64,000 nucleotides of DNA from a bacterium. GTDB lineage: Bacteria > Myxococcota > UBA727 > JAUIJE01. Numbering within the stretch: the first letter of the stretch is position 1; every line of letters starts with the position of its first letter. The stretch lies in NCBI GenBank assembly GCA_030431455.1, contig JAUIJE010000006.1, positions 124,001-188,000 on the forward strand. Direction: 5' to 3'. The notes beneath the pieces are model-generated. The model had not been told where the DNA came from, made no database searches, and saw only the letters and a program-made list of their open reading frames with translations. The position numbers and the translations under genes were made by a program. This document shows, one piece after another, positions 9,396 to 20,306 of this stretch.

Positions 9396-9414
9396 TCGCG
9401 GGTGACACCCGCGA
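9396..9414. promoter_or_regulatory. perfect palindrome in divergent promoter region (operator candidate)
   Basis: Nine-base arms TCGCGGGTG and CACCCGCGA flank a single central A. The site lies 94 bases upstream of the lipid-kinase start and 122 bases upstream of the GH44 start, inside their shared divergent region. Its symmetry and size fit a dimeric repressor or activator site. The regulator is not identifiable from here. Confidence 0.45.
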
Positions 9415-9535
9415 TGCCCAGTGGCGCCATCGGCCGTGTACCGCCTTACGCGCCTTCGTCGACGAGGGCTCGACGGGGGCGCCCGGGCCGAGGCGGCGGT
9501 CGCCACCTGGGGGGAAGGGTCGCTATGGTCCGCGC

Positions 9536-11701
9536 ATGCCAGCTGAACGTTCGCCGTCCCGCCGCCGCCTGACCTTCACCTTGGGGTTGGGGCTCGGGCT
9601 GAGTGTGCTTCTGGGGAGCACCTGCACCCGGCAAAGCCGGACCCCCGAGCCCCCCGCGGAGTACGTGCCCGGGACCCGGCAGCCCAAGCAGAACCCAGAC
9701 ACATTGCCGATCTACGTGCGCGCCTTCGCCGAAGGTTGGCACGACTACGGCTGGGCGCCGCGCACGGTGGAAGACGGAAAAAGTGCCAAGCTGGAGCTCA
9801 CCGCGGGAGACGGCTGGATTCTGGCCCATCCCGGCTCGCCGGTGCCCCCCGCGGGGGTCACGTTCAAGTACCGGACCCCGTCGCCGCGCGGGGATTTTCT
9901 CGCCGTGCGCTTGCACCTGCAGGACGATGAGTCCTTCCCCAAGATCAAGATCGGGCCCGAGCACCGGGTGAACCAAGGTGGGTGGGAGGTGGTCTTCGTC
10001 CCCCAGGCCGAACTCAACCCCGAGCGGCGGCCATTCGATCGGGTGCGCATCTATGCCTACCGCAACGTGGGCCAAAAAGCGGTCGAGCTCGACGAGATTC
10101 AGCTCGTGGGCATCACCCGCGACACCAAGCTCCCGTTGCCCAGCGCCGACATCCCCACCCCCGAGCGGGCCCAGTACGCGAAAAAGCGCGTGCGGGTGTC
10201 GTGCGACGAGACCCGCCACGCGGTCTCGGGCGGCATCTTCGGCATCGCCTACAGCCCGCGCCACGACGACACCGTCGACGTGTGGGGCCTGTCCCCCACC
10301 GGGCGCCGCTGGGGGGGCAACCCCGCGTCCCGGTACAACTTCAAGCTCGGCAACGCTTGGAACACGGGGGCGGATTGGTATTTCGAGAACGTGAACTACC
10401 GCGGGGACGCGGCCACCGGACCGGCGTGGCAAAAGTTCATGGATGACAACCAAAAACACGACGCGGACAGCGCAGTGACATTGCCGTTGGTGGGGTGGGT
10501 GGCCAAGGACACCTCTTCGTATTCCTTTTCGGTCAAGAAGTTCGGGGCCCAGGAAGCGGTGGACCCCTACAAAGACGATCCCGGCAATGGCATTGCGCAA
10601 GATGGCAGCAAGCTGCGGCCGGGGCCGCCCACCGTGACCAGCACCGCGGCGGATGACAAGTTCCTCGGGGAGTGGGTCAAGGCCATGGCCGGCTACGGCA
10701 AGAAAGACCAGCCCCACATGTACATTCTCGGCAACGAGCCCATGCTCTGGCACGACACCCACCGCGATGTGCACCCCGACCCCGCGGACTATGACGAGGT
10801 GCTCAAAAAGAGCATCGAGGCCATCGTCGCGATCCGGGCCCACGACGAGGACGCGGTGATCGCGGGACCCGCGGTGTGGGGCTGGCCCGCGTACTTCAAC
10901 AGCGCCAAGGACGTCGAGGTCTCGACCACCCTGCGCCCCGACCGCCGCCTGCACGGGGACGTGCCGTTTTTGCGGTGGTACGTGCGCGAGCTCAAACAAG
11001 AAGGGGAGAAGCGCGGGATGCGCATGCTCGACGTGCTCGACGTGCACTTTTATCCCCAAGGGGATCGCATCTACAGCGACGCGGCCGATTTCAGCACCGC
11101 CGGGCGCCGGATCCGGAGCGTGCGCGGGCTGTGGGACCAGGAGTACGTCGACGAGAGCTGGATCGACGAGCCGATTTATCTTCTGCCCCGGCTCAAGGCC
11201 CTCATCGCCGAAGAGGATCCGCGGCTCAAGCTCTCCCTCGGGGAGTGGAGCTTTGGGGGCGAAAAGGACATCAGCGGGGCGCTGGCGATGGCCGAGGCGC
11301 TGGGCCGCATGGCCGAGCATCGTCTCGACTATGCCTATTACTGGACCTACCCCGAGGAGAAGACCAAGGCCTGGGCCGCGTTTCGCGCGTTCACCAACTA
11401 CGACGGGAAGGGCGCCCGGTTTGCGTCGTCGTACCTCACCGCCGCGGTGCCCGACGGGCTCAGCGTGTTCCCCGCGCAGGACGCGGCCACGGGCCGGCTG
11501 ACGTTGGTGGTGGTCAATCCCGACCGCACCGCCGGGGTCGAAGCTGAGCTCAGCCTCAAGGGTTGCCCCACCCACAAGAAGATGCGCACCTTCGCGCTCA
11601 CCGCCCGCGACGATGTCCTGGTCGAGACCAGCAACGGCGCCCCCAAGGCGTCGGTGCTGGTGGCGCCCTATTCGGTCAATGTCATTGAGCTGACGAAGTA
11701 G
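9536..11701 (+). CDS. glycoside hydrolase family 44-like lipoprotein
   Basis: 721 residues from ATG 9536. A signal sequence (LTFTLGLGLGLSVLLGSTC) ends at a Cys that may be lipidated. An N-terminal beta-rich, CBM-like domain covers about residues 50-200. The catalytic part matches GH44 endoglucanase/xyloglucanase landmarks: GGIFGIAYSPR near residue 229, RWGGNPASRYNF near 258, WNTGADWYFEN near 275, and the acid/base Glu in ILGNEPMLW near 400. LDVHFYPQG near 502 and SLGEWSFGG near 567 probably include the nucleophile Glu. A C-terminal beta domain closes the protein. It may cut environmental or self-made beta-glucan; the EPS genes make the second idea worth testing. Confidence 0.85.
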   Translation: MPAERSPSRRRLTFTLGLGLGLSVLLGSTCTRQSRTPEPPAEYVPGTRQPKQNPDTLPIYVRAFAEGWHDYGWAPRTVEDGKSAKLELTAGDGWILAHPGSPVPPAGVTFKYRTPSPRGDFLAVRLHLQDDESFPKIKIGPEHRVNQGGWEVVFVPQAELNPERRPFDRVRIYAYRNVGQKAVELDEIQLVGITRDTKLPLPSADIPTPERAQYAKKRVRVSCDETRHAVSGGIFGIAYSPRHDDTVDVWGLSPTGRRWGGNPASRYNFKLGNAWNTGADWYFENVNYRGDAATGPAWQKFMDDNQKHDADSAVTLPLVGWVAKDTSSYSFSVKKFGAQEAVDPYKDDPGNGIAQDGSKLRPGPPTVTSTAADDKFLGEWVKAMAGYGKKDQPHMYILGNEPMLWHDTHRDVHPDPADYDEVLKKSIEAIVAIRAHDEDAVIAGPAVWGWPAYFNSAKDVEVSTTLRPDRRLHGDVPFLRWYVRELKQEGEKRGMRMLDVLDVHFYPQGDRIYSDAADFSTAGRRIRSVRGLWDQEYVDESWIDEPIYLLPRLKALIAEEDPRLKLSLGEWSFGGEKDISGALAMAEALGRMAEHRLDYAYYWTYPEEKTKAWAAFRAFTNYDGKGARFASSYLTAAVPDGLSVFPAQDAATGRLTLVVVNPDRTAGVEAELSLKGCPTHKKMRTFALTARDDVLVETSNGAPKASVLVAPYSVNVIELTK

Positions 11702-11708
11702 CCGGCGC

Positions 11709-12758
11709 TTACTCCACCACGATGGAGCCGAGCACCCGCTCCTTGCCCAGGATGTCCACGGTGCGCCGCACGTCGGGGACCCGGCTTTTGCCCTTGCCCA
11801 CCGCGAGCAGCACGGCGTCCACCGCCCGGGCGATGGGGGTGCAGGTGGCGTTGGCCAGCAAATTGGGAAGAGCCAGCAGCACCCCGTTGAACTGCCCGCG
11901 CCCCTTGGCGATGTACTCGAGCAGCTGGGGCACGTAGATGTGGCTCAGCTCGGCCGAGGTCAGGCCGAGCTCTGAGCCGTCGAGGAGCTTGTAGCCGTAG
12001 CCGGGCACGTCCTTGACCGCGGACGCCATCGAGCTGACTTGGGTGGTGCCGTGAGACTTGGCCGCGTTGGACAGGTCGACCACCAGCACCTGGGCGTACG
12101 GGTTGAGCGCGGCCATTTGGGCAAAGCTCTCGACCACGGGCAGGGTCAGGGTGTCGTGATCGGTGGGCACCACCGCGAGGGAGCGCCAGGAGTCGTCGCG
12201 CACCAGCTCGAACCACACGTGCTGCAGCTCCACCGGGGGCGGCTTGCGCGCGGGCAAGTCGAGGCGGGGCTTGCTGACCTCGAGGGCGATGTTGACCCGG
12301 CGGGTGACGCCGGTGACCTCTTCCTCGTCGTCGTCCTTGTCGAGCTCGGGGGGCGGGCTGCGCTCGGGCGCGGGGCGGGGGCGCGGGCTGGCCCCCGCGG
12401 CTGGGCCGGTGTCGACGGGGCGGGGCACCTCCGAGGTGAACACCGATCGCAACACCACCCGCAGAATGCTCTTGCCCACTTTGATCTGGTCGCCGTTGTG
12501 CAGGCGCGCGGTGCGCACGCTGCTGCCGCCGTTGATGCGGAAGCCTTGGCGGGAGCCCATGTCCTCGATGGCGACCTGGCCAAACTTGAACCACACCTTG
12601 GCGTGCGCGTTGGCCACGCCTTTGCTGCGCAGGCGGATGTCGGCCTGCTCGCCCGAGCCGATGATCGCTTCGGAGCCGTCCTCGAGGACAAACTCCGCGC
12701 TGTCGGCCTGGCCTTCCGAGACCCGAATCAGGCAACCGGTGGTGGGGCTGAGCGCCAT
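11709..12758 (-). CDS. FHA-domain protein with degenerate CpsD/BY-kinase-like ATPase domain
   Basis: 349 residues. Residues 1-105 are an FHA phosphopeptide-binding domain (EAIIGSGEQADIRL, VANAHAKVWF, DMGSRQGFRING, LHNGDQIKVG). A Pro- and acid-rich linker spans 110-160. The C-terminal 180 residues follow the layout of CpsD/Wzc-type ATPases: WRSLAVVPTDHD at the Walker A position, AQVLVVDLS at A', FNGVLLALPN at Walker B, then the family-like tail RRTVDILGKERVLGSIVV. The Walker A has no GKS/T and Walker B lacks Asp, so nucleotide hydrolysis is unlikely. It ends 8 bases from the convergent GH44 gene. I infer a regulatory or scaffold role in polysaccharide export, because the Wzz-type protein at 32403-33908 lacks a kinase domain. 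Confidence 0.72.
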   Translation of the reverse strand: MALSPTTGCLIRVSEGQADSAEFVLEDGSEAIIGSGEQADIRLRSKGVANAHAKVWFKFGQVAIEDMGSRQGFRINGGSSVRTARLHNGDQIKVGKSILRVVLRSVFTSEVPRPVDTGPAAGASPRPRPAPERSPPPELDKDDDEEEVTGVTRRVNIALEVSKPRLDLPARKPPPVELQHVWFELVRDDSWRSLAVVPTDHDTLTLPVVESFAQMAALNPYAQVLVVDLSNAAKSHGTTQVSSMASAVKDVPGYGYKLLDGSELGLTSAELSHIYVPQLLEYIAKGRGQFNGVLLALPNLLANATCTPIARAVDAVLLAVGKGKSRVPDVRRTVDILGKERVLGSIVVE

Positions 12759-12864
12759 CGGGCGACGTTAGCGCGTTTTGCCGGGGTTGGACCAGAAGCT
12801 GTTGGGGGTGCATCGAACCCACGAACGGCTTGTGTCCGGCGAGGTCGGCTGCGAAAACCCCGCC

Positions 12865-14016
12865 GTGGCACGATTTGATTTTCCGTCCGGGATCGAGGTC
12901 ATTCGCACCGCCGAGGGGCTGTCCGGCGAGGTCCGCGAATTCTGGGAGCGGCACCAGGACTATCCCGATCACGACATCGATTATTTTCGGGGGGAGCTGA
13001 CCTCGATGCCCGGGGTCAAGCGTCCGCACGTGCTGGTGCTGCGCGCCCAGGGCGCGATCCGCGCGGTGGTGGTGGGACGCATCCGGTCGGCGCCGCTGCA
13101 CTGGAAGCTCGGGTACCTCGAAGCGATCCCCCGCCCGGTGGACACCCTGGAGGTCATGTACGGCGGGTTTTTGGGGGACATCGACGCCGACACCGCGCAG
13201 ACGTTGGTCAAGGCGCTGCAAGCGAGCCTGCGCGACGACGGGGTGGCCCTGGCCACGATCAGTTACATTGGGGTGGACAGCCCCGTGCACCGGGCCCTCC
13301 TCGAGGTGCCCCCGCGGGCGCTGCGCGACACCCGGGCCGAGCCGGTGGGCCACTACGTGCTCGACCTCGAGGACAGCGTGGACGCATTTTTGGCCTCTCG
13401 GAGCAAGAGCACCCGGGGCCAGCTGCGCAACAAACGCAACCGGATCGAAAAGAAGTACGGCGACGCGCTGGTGGTGCACGGCTTTCGGGACGTGTCCGAC
13501 GTCCAGCGGGCGGCGAAAATGGTGGAGACGATTTCCGCCACCACCTACCAACGGCGCATCGGGGTCAGCGTCGAGGACAGCCCCGAGCAGCGGGCCTATT
13601 GGCGGATGCTCGCCGAGCGCGGGTGGATGCGCATCTTTGTGCTCTGCCTCGAGGACCGGCCGGTGGCGTTTTGGTCCGGGGTCAAATACCGCGGCTCGTT
13701 TGCGGTCAGTTACACCGGGTTTGATCCGGAGTTCAGCGATGATCGGCCCGGGCGGTATCTGTTGCTCAAGATGATCGAAGAGTTCTGCGCCGAGGGCGCC
13801 ACCCGGGTCGACTACGGGTGGGGCTTTGCCGACTACAAAAAGCAGCTGGGCACGCGGAGCTTTGACGAGGTCAATGTCTATGTGTTCGCGCCGAGCCCCG
13901 CCGGCTTGGCCCTCAAAGCGGCCCGCAGCGGCCTGGTCCGCGCCAACGACGGGGCCAAGCGGGTGCTTGAGCGCTACGACGTGCTCGACAAGGTGAAAAA
14001 GGTTCTCCGGCGCTGA
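12865..14016 (+). CDS. CelD/BcsL-family GNAT acetyltransferase
   Basis: 383 residues with two GNAT-type halves, as in the CelD/BcsL (Acetyltransf_6) group that acts in cellulose and other polysaccharide systems. Key segments are YFRGELTSM near residue 35, SKSTRGQLRNKRNRIEKKYG near 180, SATTYQRRIG near 222, and RYLLLKMIEEFCAEGATRVDYGWG near 297-320, with the closing YKKQLGTR that precedes the last strand. No ATG exists near the start. GTG 12865 places the first strand (FDFPSGIEVIRT) properly; GTG 12832, GTG 12808 and TTG 12778 are alternatives. It probably N- or O-acylates a sugar or a lipid-linked precursor. Confidence 0.72.
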   Translation: MARFDFPSGIEVIRTAEGLSGEVREFWERHQDYPDHDIDYFRGELTSMPGVKRPHVLVLRAQGAIRAVVVGRIRSAPLHWKLGYLEAIPRPVDTLEVMYGGFLGDIDADTAQTLVKALQASLRDDGVALATISYIGVDSPVHRALLEVPPRALRDTRAEPVGHYVLDLEDSVDAFLASRSKSTRGQLRNKRNRIEKKYGDALVVHGFRDVSDVQRAAKMVETISATTYQRRIGVSVEDSPEQRAYWRMLAERGWMRIFVLCLEDRPVAFWSGVKYRGSFAVSYTGFDPEFSDDRPGRYLLLKMIEEFCAEGATRVDYGWGFADYKKQLGTRSFDEVNVYVFAPSPAGLALKAARSGLVRANDGAKRVLERYDVLDKVKKVLRR

Positions 14017-14058
14017 GGCTTTGACCCGGACGGCCGGACATGGCCTACACTCCGGGCC

Positions 14059-15189
14059 ATGTTGGGACGCATCACTCTTGTCGTCGCCTGCGCGCCCTTG
14101 GTGTTCGCCGGCTGTCCAGACCCCAAGCCCGATCCTCGGCCGGTCCCCGCGCCCCCCCTCGCCACCGAGGACGTGCCCCCGGCCGAGCCGGTGGCCCTCG
14201 CCGAGCTGCTCACGCGGATCGAACAGGCCCAAAAGGACACCTACCCCACCACCGCGACCATGCGCCGGGACGCGCACCCCAAGCACCACGGTTGTGTGCG
14301 GGCCTCGTTCCGGGTGTTCGACAATGTGCCCGCCCACCTCGCGGTGGGGGTGTTCCAGCCCGGTCACACCTACGACGCGTGGGTGCGCTTTTCCAACGCC
14401 AGTCGCATTGTGCAACCGGACGCCGAGCCGGACGCGCGGGGCATGGCGATCAAGCTCCTGGGCGTGCCCGGGGCCAAGCTCCTCGCCGATGAGCACCACA
14501 CCCAAGACTTTGCGCTCATCAATCACCCGGTGTTCTTTGTCGACGACGCCGCCCACTACGCCGCGTTCGTGCGCAACGACCTGCGCGACCAACCGCTCAA
14601 CTACTTCTTGGGCCTGCGCAGCCCCAAGACTTGGCAGGTCAAAGGCCTCCAGATCGTGACCCAGATCTTTGGCCAGAAAGTGGGCAACCCCCTCGACACC
14701 ACCTACCACTCGATGACGCCGTTTTTGCACGGCGACAAACCCCAAGCGGTCAAGTACCGGGCCCGGCCCTGCCTCCCCCGCCACACCCCCACGCCGAAGA
14801 CCCCGGCCGACGATTACCTCCGCCACGCCCTGGCCGAGAGCTTGTCGACGGGGGACGCGTGTTTTCGCTTCGATGTGCAGCTCCAGACCGACGCCGAAAA
14901 AATGCCCATCGAGGACGCGACCACCCTCTGGGACCCGCAGCTATCCCCCTTTGTGCCCATGGCCGAGATCAAGATCTTCGCCCAGCAGTTCGACACCCCG
15001 CGGCAGCAACGCTTCTGCGAAGACCTGAGCTACACCGTGTGGCACGCGCTCCCCGCGCACCGCCCCCTGGGGGGCCTCAACCGCATCCGTCGCCCGGTGT
15101 ACGAGCTGGTCAACAAGCTGCGTCACACCCACAACGGCCGCACGCGGTTTGAGCCCACCGACCTGTCGATTCCCGCGGACCGCCCATGA
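14059..15189 (+). CDS. catalase-family lipoprotein
   Basis: 376 residues with signal sequence and lipobox (LVVACAPLVFAGC), so the protein is probably lipidated at Cys19. The catalase-like core has HPKHHGCVRASFRV near residue 74 (distal-His region), YDAWVRFSNAS near 112 (the usual RFS element), and ALINHPVFFVDD near 153. The C-terminal LSYTVWHALPAHRPLGGLNRIRRPVYE is near 327, where small catalase-like proteins end. It is shorter than true catalases (about 480 residues) and fits the catalase-like heme-peroxidase group. An exported heme protein of this type could use peroxide with another substrate. The family call is fairly safe; the activity is not. Confidence 0.75.
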   Translation: MLGRITLVVACAPLVFAGCPDPKPDPRPVPAPPLATEDVPPAEPVALAELLTRIEQAQKDTYPTTATMRRDAHPKHHGCVRASFRVFDNVPAHLAVGVFQPGHTYDAWVRFSNASRIVQPDAEPDARGMAIKLLGVPGAKLLADEHHTQDFALINHPVFFVDDAAHYAAFVRNDLRDQPLNYFLGLRSPKTWQVKGLQIVTQIFGQKVGNPLDTTYHSMTPFLHGDKPQAVKYRARPCLPRHTPTPKTPADDYLRHALAESLSTGDACFRFDVQLQTDAEKMPIEDATTLWDPQLSPFVPMAEIKIFAQQFDTPRQQRFCEDLSYTVWHALPAHRPLGGLNRIRRPVYELVNKLRHTHNGRTRFEPTDLSIPADRP

Positions 15190-15264
15190 CCGCCGCGCTC
15201 ACCTGCACCGGGGCTTGCCATAGATAGGCGACCCGACCTGCCCGCGCTCACCGCGGCACGGTTC

Positions 15265-16337
15265 GTGGCCGCTTTGTGGGTCGTGATCTATCACCTGTGG
15301 CGATGGGATACGTGGACCGCGCCCGCGGCGGTCACCCGGATGGTGGCCGCGGGACCGCTCGCGGTGACGTTCTTTTTTGTGCTCTCGGGTTTTATCCTCG
15401 TCTATGCCTACACCGACGACCACGGCGAGCTGCGCACGACGACGGCGCGCTTTTTCCGGGCCCGGTTTGCGCGCATTTACCCCGTGTACCTGCTGGGCTT
15501 GGTGATCGCCTTTCCCGTGGTGGTCGCGCTGTGGCGCAAAGCCGGCGCCGACCCCGGCGCGTTTCGCCTCGAGATGATCAAGGGCATCGCCGCCGCGGGG
15601 CTGGTGCAGAGCTGGGTGCCCGACTGGGCCCTGGCCTGGAACCCCCCCGCGTGGTCCATCGCGGTGGAGGCGAGCTTCTACGCGCTGTTCCCCTGGGGGC
15701 TGCGACCCTTGGCCAAGCGCACCGCGGCCCAGCTCGCGGGGTTGGCCACGGGGCTGTGGGTGCTGTCGCTGCTGCCTTCGGTGGCCTACCTCGCCTGGTC
15801 CCCCGATGGGCTCGACGTCGTCGACCACCGCACCCACGCGTTTTGGATCGACGCGCTCAAGTACCACCCGCTGGCGCGGCTGCCCGAGCTGCTGATGGGG
15901 ATGTGCGCGGGGGCGCTTTTTGTGCAGAGCCGGTCGACGGCCCGCCCCGAGGGCGCGGTGCTGGGGTTGGTGGTGGCGGGGGTGGTGATCGCGAGCGGGG
16001 TCGTTCCCTATGCCCTGTTGCACAATGGTTTGCTCGCCCCCGCGTTTGTGCTCGTGGTGTGGGGGCTGACCGCGGTGCGGCGCGTGCCCCGGCTGGCGGT
16101 GTGGCTGGGGGAGTCCAGCTATGCCCTATATATTCTTCACGTACCGGTGCTGTTCTGGATCGTGGGGTGGGGGCAGCGGCGGCATGAGGTGGACAACATT
16201 CTGGAGCGTCCCGGCGCGGCGGCGGCGGCGGCGGTGGCCTGCGTGGCCCTCTCGGGGCTGGTGTACCGCGCCTTTGAGTCCCCCCTGCGGCGGCGCCTGC
16301 GCGGGCGGCGGCCCGTCGAGGAGCCGGACGCGGCGCC

Positions 16338-16341
<4 letters not shown>
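15265..16341 (+). CDS. acyltransferase-3 family membrane protein (start uncertain)
   Basis: Multi-pass acyltransferase of the OafA/NodX type, which moves an acetyl or other acyl group onto a sugar. Conserved marks are VVIYHLWRW with the active-site His near the start, FFRARFARIYPVYLLGL about 70 residues on, and WSIAVEASFYALFP. About ten hydrophobic helices follow, with the basic tail RRRLRGRR. Family members normally begin with a segment like the upstream in-frame RPDLPALTAARF, yet no ATG, GTG or TTG lies between the stop at 15187 and GTG 15265. Either ATA 15220 (or CTG 15238) is used, or the protein is slightly short. The stop overlaps the next ATG. Confidence 0.8.
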
Positions 16342-18407
<2,066 letters not shown>

Positions 18408-18424
18408 GCCCAAAAGGAGACGCA

Positions 18425-19084
18425 ATGAAACGGCAAGCGCTGGTCGTGGGTTTGGGGCAGTTCGGGATGTCGGTGTCCCGGGCCCTGGTGGCCCGGGACG
18501 TGGAGGTGCTGGCGGTGGACGTCGACGAGGAGCGGGTGCGGCGGGCCTCCGCGTTTGTCACCGAGGCGGCGTGTTTTGATGCCACCGACGAGGCCCACCT
18601 CACCCGGACCTCGCCCGAGCGGCGGGATTTCTGCTTGTGCGCCATCGGGGATGAAGCCAAGGAGGCGTCCATCATCTGCACCGCCCTGCTCAAACAGATG
18701 GGGGCCAAGCGGGTCATCGCCCGGGCCAACGACGACCTTCACGCCCGCATCCTGTCCCTGGTGGGCGCGGCCAAGGTGGTCAATCCCGAGCACGAGTACG
18801 GCGATCGATTCGCCAACCAGGTGCTCTACGAGGGCATTCGTGGCGAAATGCCACTGGGCGCGGGGGTGTTGATCACCGAGGTGACCACCCCGGAGGCGTT
18901 TGTGGGCCGGGCCCTGCATGAGCTGCAGCTGCCCAAGCGCTTCGGGGTCACGGTGATGGCGGTGCGCCGCAGCGGGGAAGGGGCGGTGGTGTTGCCCACC
19001 CCCGACACCGCGCTCCAGGCCGGCGACGTGATGGTGGTGGTGGCCAAAGAAGGCGCGGTGGCGCAGATGATGGAGAAGGAATAG
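18425..19084 (+). CDS. TrkA/KtrA regulatory subunit
   Basis: 219 residues made of an RCK_N Rossmann domain (ALVVGLGQFGMSVSRALV, with the GxGxxG nucleotide site, then VLAVDVDEERV) and an RCK_C domain (residues 140-219, ending in AGDVMVVVAKEG). It binds NAD(H) or ATP/ADP and gates the transporter encoded just upstream. AAAAGGAG lies 6 bases before ATG 18425 and gives a clear start; the open frame extends far upstream but only as an overlap of the transporter gene. The stop is followed after 2 bases by the HAMP protein, so all three are one transcript. Confidence 0.93.
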   Translation: MKRQALVVGLGQFGMSVSRALVARDVEVLAVDVDEERVRRASAFVTEAACFDATDEAHLTRTSPERRDFCLCAIGDEAKEASIICTALLKQMGAKRVIARANDDLHARILSLVGAAKVVNPEHEYGDRFANQVLYEGIRGEMPLGAGVLITEVTTPEAFVGRALHELQLPKRFGVTVMAVRRSGEGAVVLPTPDTALQAGDVMVVVAKEGAVAQMMEKE

Positions 19085-19086
19085 CC

Positions 19087-19794
19087 ATGGAGCTTCGTCG
19101 CGAATTGTTGCTCACCATGGGCGCCCTCGTCGTGCTCAACCTGTTGCTCGCCTTGGGGGCCATCGGCCTGTTTGTGCGCATGGGGCCGGCCATCGATCGC
19201 ATCCTGCAAGAGAACGTCTACTCCATCGTCGCGGCCGAAGAGATCCTCGGCGCCCTGGCCGCGCCCCGGGAGGGCGCCGACCGCGCGACCTGGGCGTTGA
19301 CCGATGCCGACCGGCGACAGGTGCTCGAGGCCCTGGCCAACGCCGAGCGCAATGTGACTGAAAAAGCCGAGCGCCCGGTGTTGCACACCCTGGAGCGGGT
19401 GTTGCCCGCGGCGATGAACGGCGAAGCCACCGCGCGCCGACAAGCGGTGGCCGCGGTGGGCGAGCTCATCCAGATCAACCGCCAGGCCATGCGGGTGGTC
19501 GATGAGGAAGCGCGCCGGCTGGGCACCGCCGGGGCCTGGGCCGCGGTGTTCGTGGGCTTTTTGTCCTTCTTGCTCAGCGTGCTGGTGTTCGTCCGGTTGC
19601 AGCGCCGGGTGGTGCGCCCGCTGCTCGACCTGCACGACGTGCTCGAGGACAACCGCCACGGCCAAAAGCTGCGCCGGTGCCGCCGGACCGAAGCCCCCCG
19701 AGAGGTCATCCAGGTCAGCGAAGCGGTCAACCACCTGCTCGACGAACGCCTGCAGCGCCGGGCCGACCGCGGCGCGGCCGACGCGGGGACCTGA
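19087..19794 (+). CDS. membrane sensor with periplasmic helical domain and HAMP, no output domain
   Basis: 235 residues. A first membrane helix (LTMGALVVLNLLLALGAIGLFV) precedes an alpha-helical extracytoplasmic domain (residues 35-150) of the four-helix-bundle kind. A second membrane helix (AAVFVGFLSFLLSVLVFV) and a HAMP-like segment (RRVVRPLLDLHDVLEDNRHG) follow, and the protein ends after a short coiled coil. There is no kinase, methyl-accepting or cyclase domain, so it is a full sensor input without an output. It may be a truncated histidine kinase kept for signalling to KtrA, or an anti-factor-type partner. It starts 2 bases after the KtrA stop. Confidence 0.6.
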   Translation: MELRRELLLTMGALVVLNLLLALGAIGLFVRMGPAIDRILQENVYSIVAAEEILGALAAPREGADRATWALTDADRRQVLEALANAERNVTEKAERPVLHTLERVLPAAMNGEATARRQAVAAVGELIQINRQAMRVVDEEARRLGTAGAWAAVFVGFLSFLLSVLVFVRLQRRVVRPLLDLHDVLEDNRHGQKLRRCRRTEAPREVIQVSEAVNHLLDERLQRRADRGAADAGT

Positions 19795-19810
19795 GCCCTT
19801 CGCGGCCAAC

Positions 19811-19827
19811 TTGGCACGAAAGCCGCA
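19811..19827 (+). promoter_or_regulatory. weak sigma-54-like promoter
   Basis: The sequence TTGGCACG followed by AAAGCCGCA has GG and GC pairs ten bases apart, as in -24/-12 promoters. The -12 part deviates (CCGC in place of TTGC). The GC pair is 22 bases upstream of the ATG of the small membrane protein. It is much weaker than the site at 20307. Confidence 0.25.
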
Positions 19828-19848
19828 GACCTCGGGGCCGGAGGTGAC

Positions 19849-20277
19849 ATGTCCACACCGGTGTCTTCGGTCTTGTTGTTTGTGCTCGCGGCCGCGCTCG
19901 GCGCCTGGGGCCAATACCTCTACCGCGAGGGTGCAGGGGCATTGTCACAAGGCGTGCTCGCGTTCGTGACCAGCCCCCACATGTGGGGCGGCGTTGTCTG
20001 CTACGTCGCGGTGATGGCGCTGTTCGTGGGCGCGTACCGCATCGGGGGATCGTTGGCGGTGCTGTACCCGGTGTACGCGAGCACGTTCGTGTTCGGGCTG
20101 CTCATCGCGGCCCGGACCGAAGGGGTGCGCCTTTCGTGGGTGCACGCGGCCGGGGTCGTGCTCCTGATCGGGGGCATGGCGTTGCTCGGGGCCGGGCAAA
20201 AAAAGGGCGCGGGCCCAACACCCTCTGCACACCAGGCGGCGTCAACGCGCCCCGCGGTTTCACACCCGCGGGGTTGA
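19849..20277 (+). CDS. small four-helix membrane protein, SMR/EamA-like
   Basis: 142 residues with four hydrophobic helices (about 8-27, 42-62, 66-88 and 98-118), which is the size and topology of small multidrug-resistance or half-EamA transporters. GQYLYREGA in the first loop and YPVYASTFVFG before the third loop resemble that group; the second segment is rich in Gly and Ala. The last 25 residues are Pro/Ala/His-rich and probably disordered. GGAGGTGAC precedes the ATG. A lipid-precursor flippase role (ArnE/F-like) is possible given the lipid genes downstream, but this is only inference. Confidence 0.55.
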   Translation: MSTPVSSVLLFVLAAALGAWGQYLYREGAGALSQGVLAFVTSPHMWGGVVCYVAVMALFVGAYRIGGSLAVLYPVYASTFVFGLLIAARTEGVRLSWVHAAGVVLLIGGMALLGAGQKKGAGPTPSAHQAASTRPAVSHPRG

Positions 20278-20306
20278 GCCCGGGGCGGCGGGGCGGGGTT
20301 TTGCCC

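Noticed and set aside
14021-14058. TTGACC...TACACT promoter before the catalase-like gene
   Set aside because: Spacing of 19 bases and overlap with the gene's ribosome-site region make it unconvincing.
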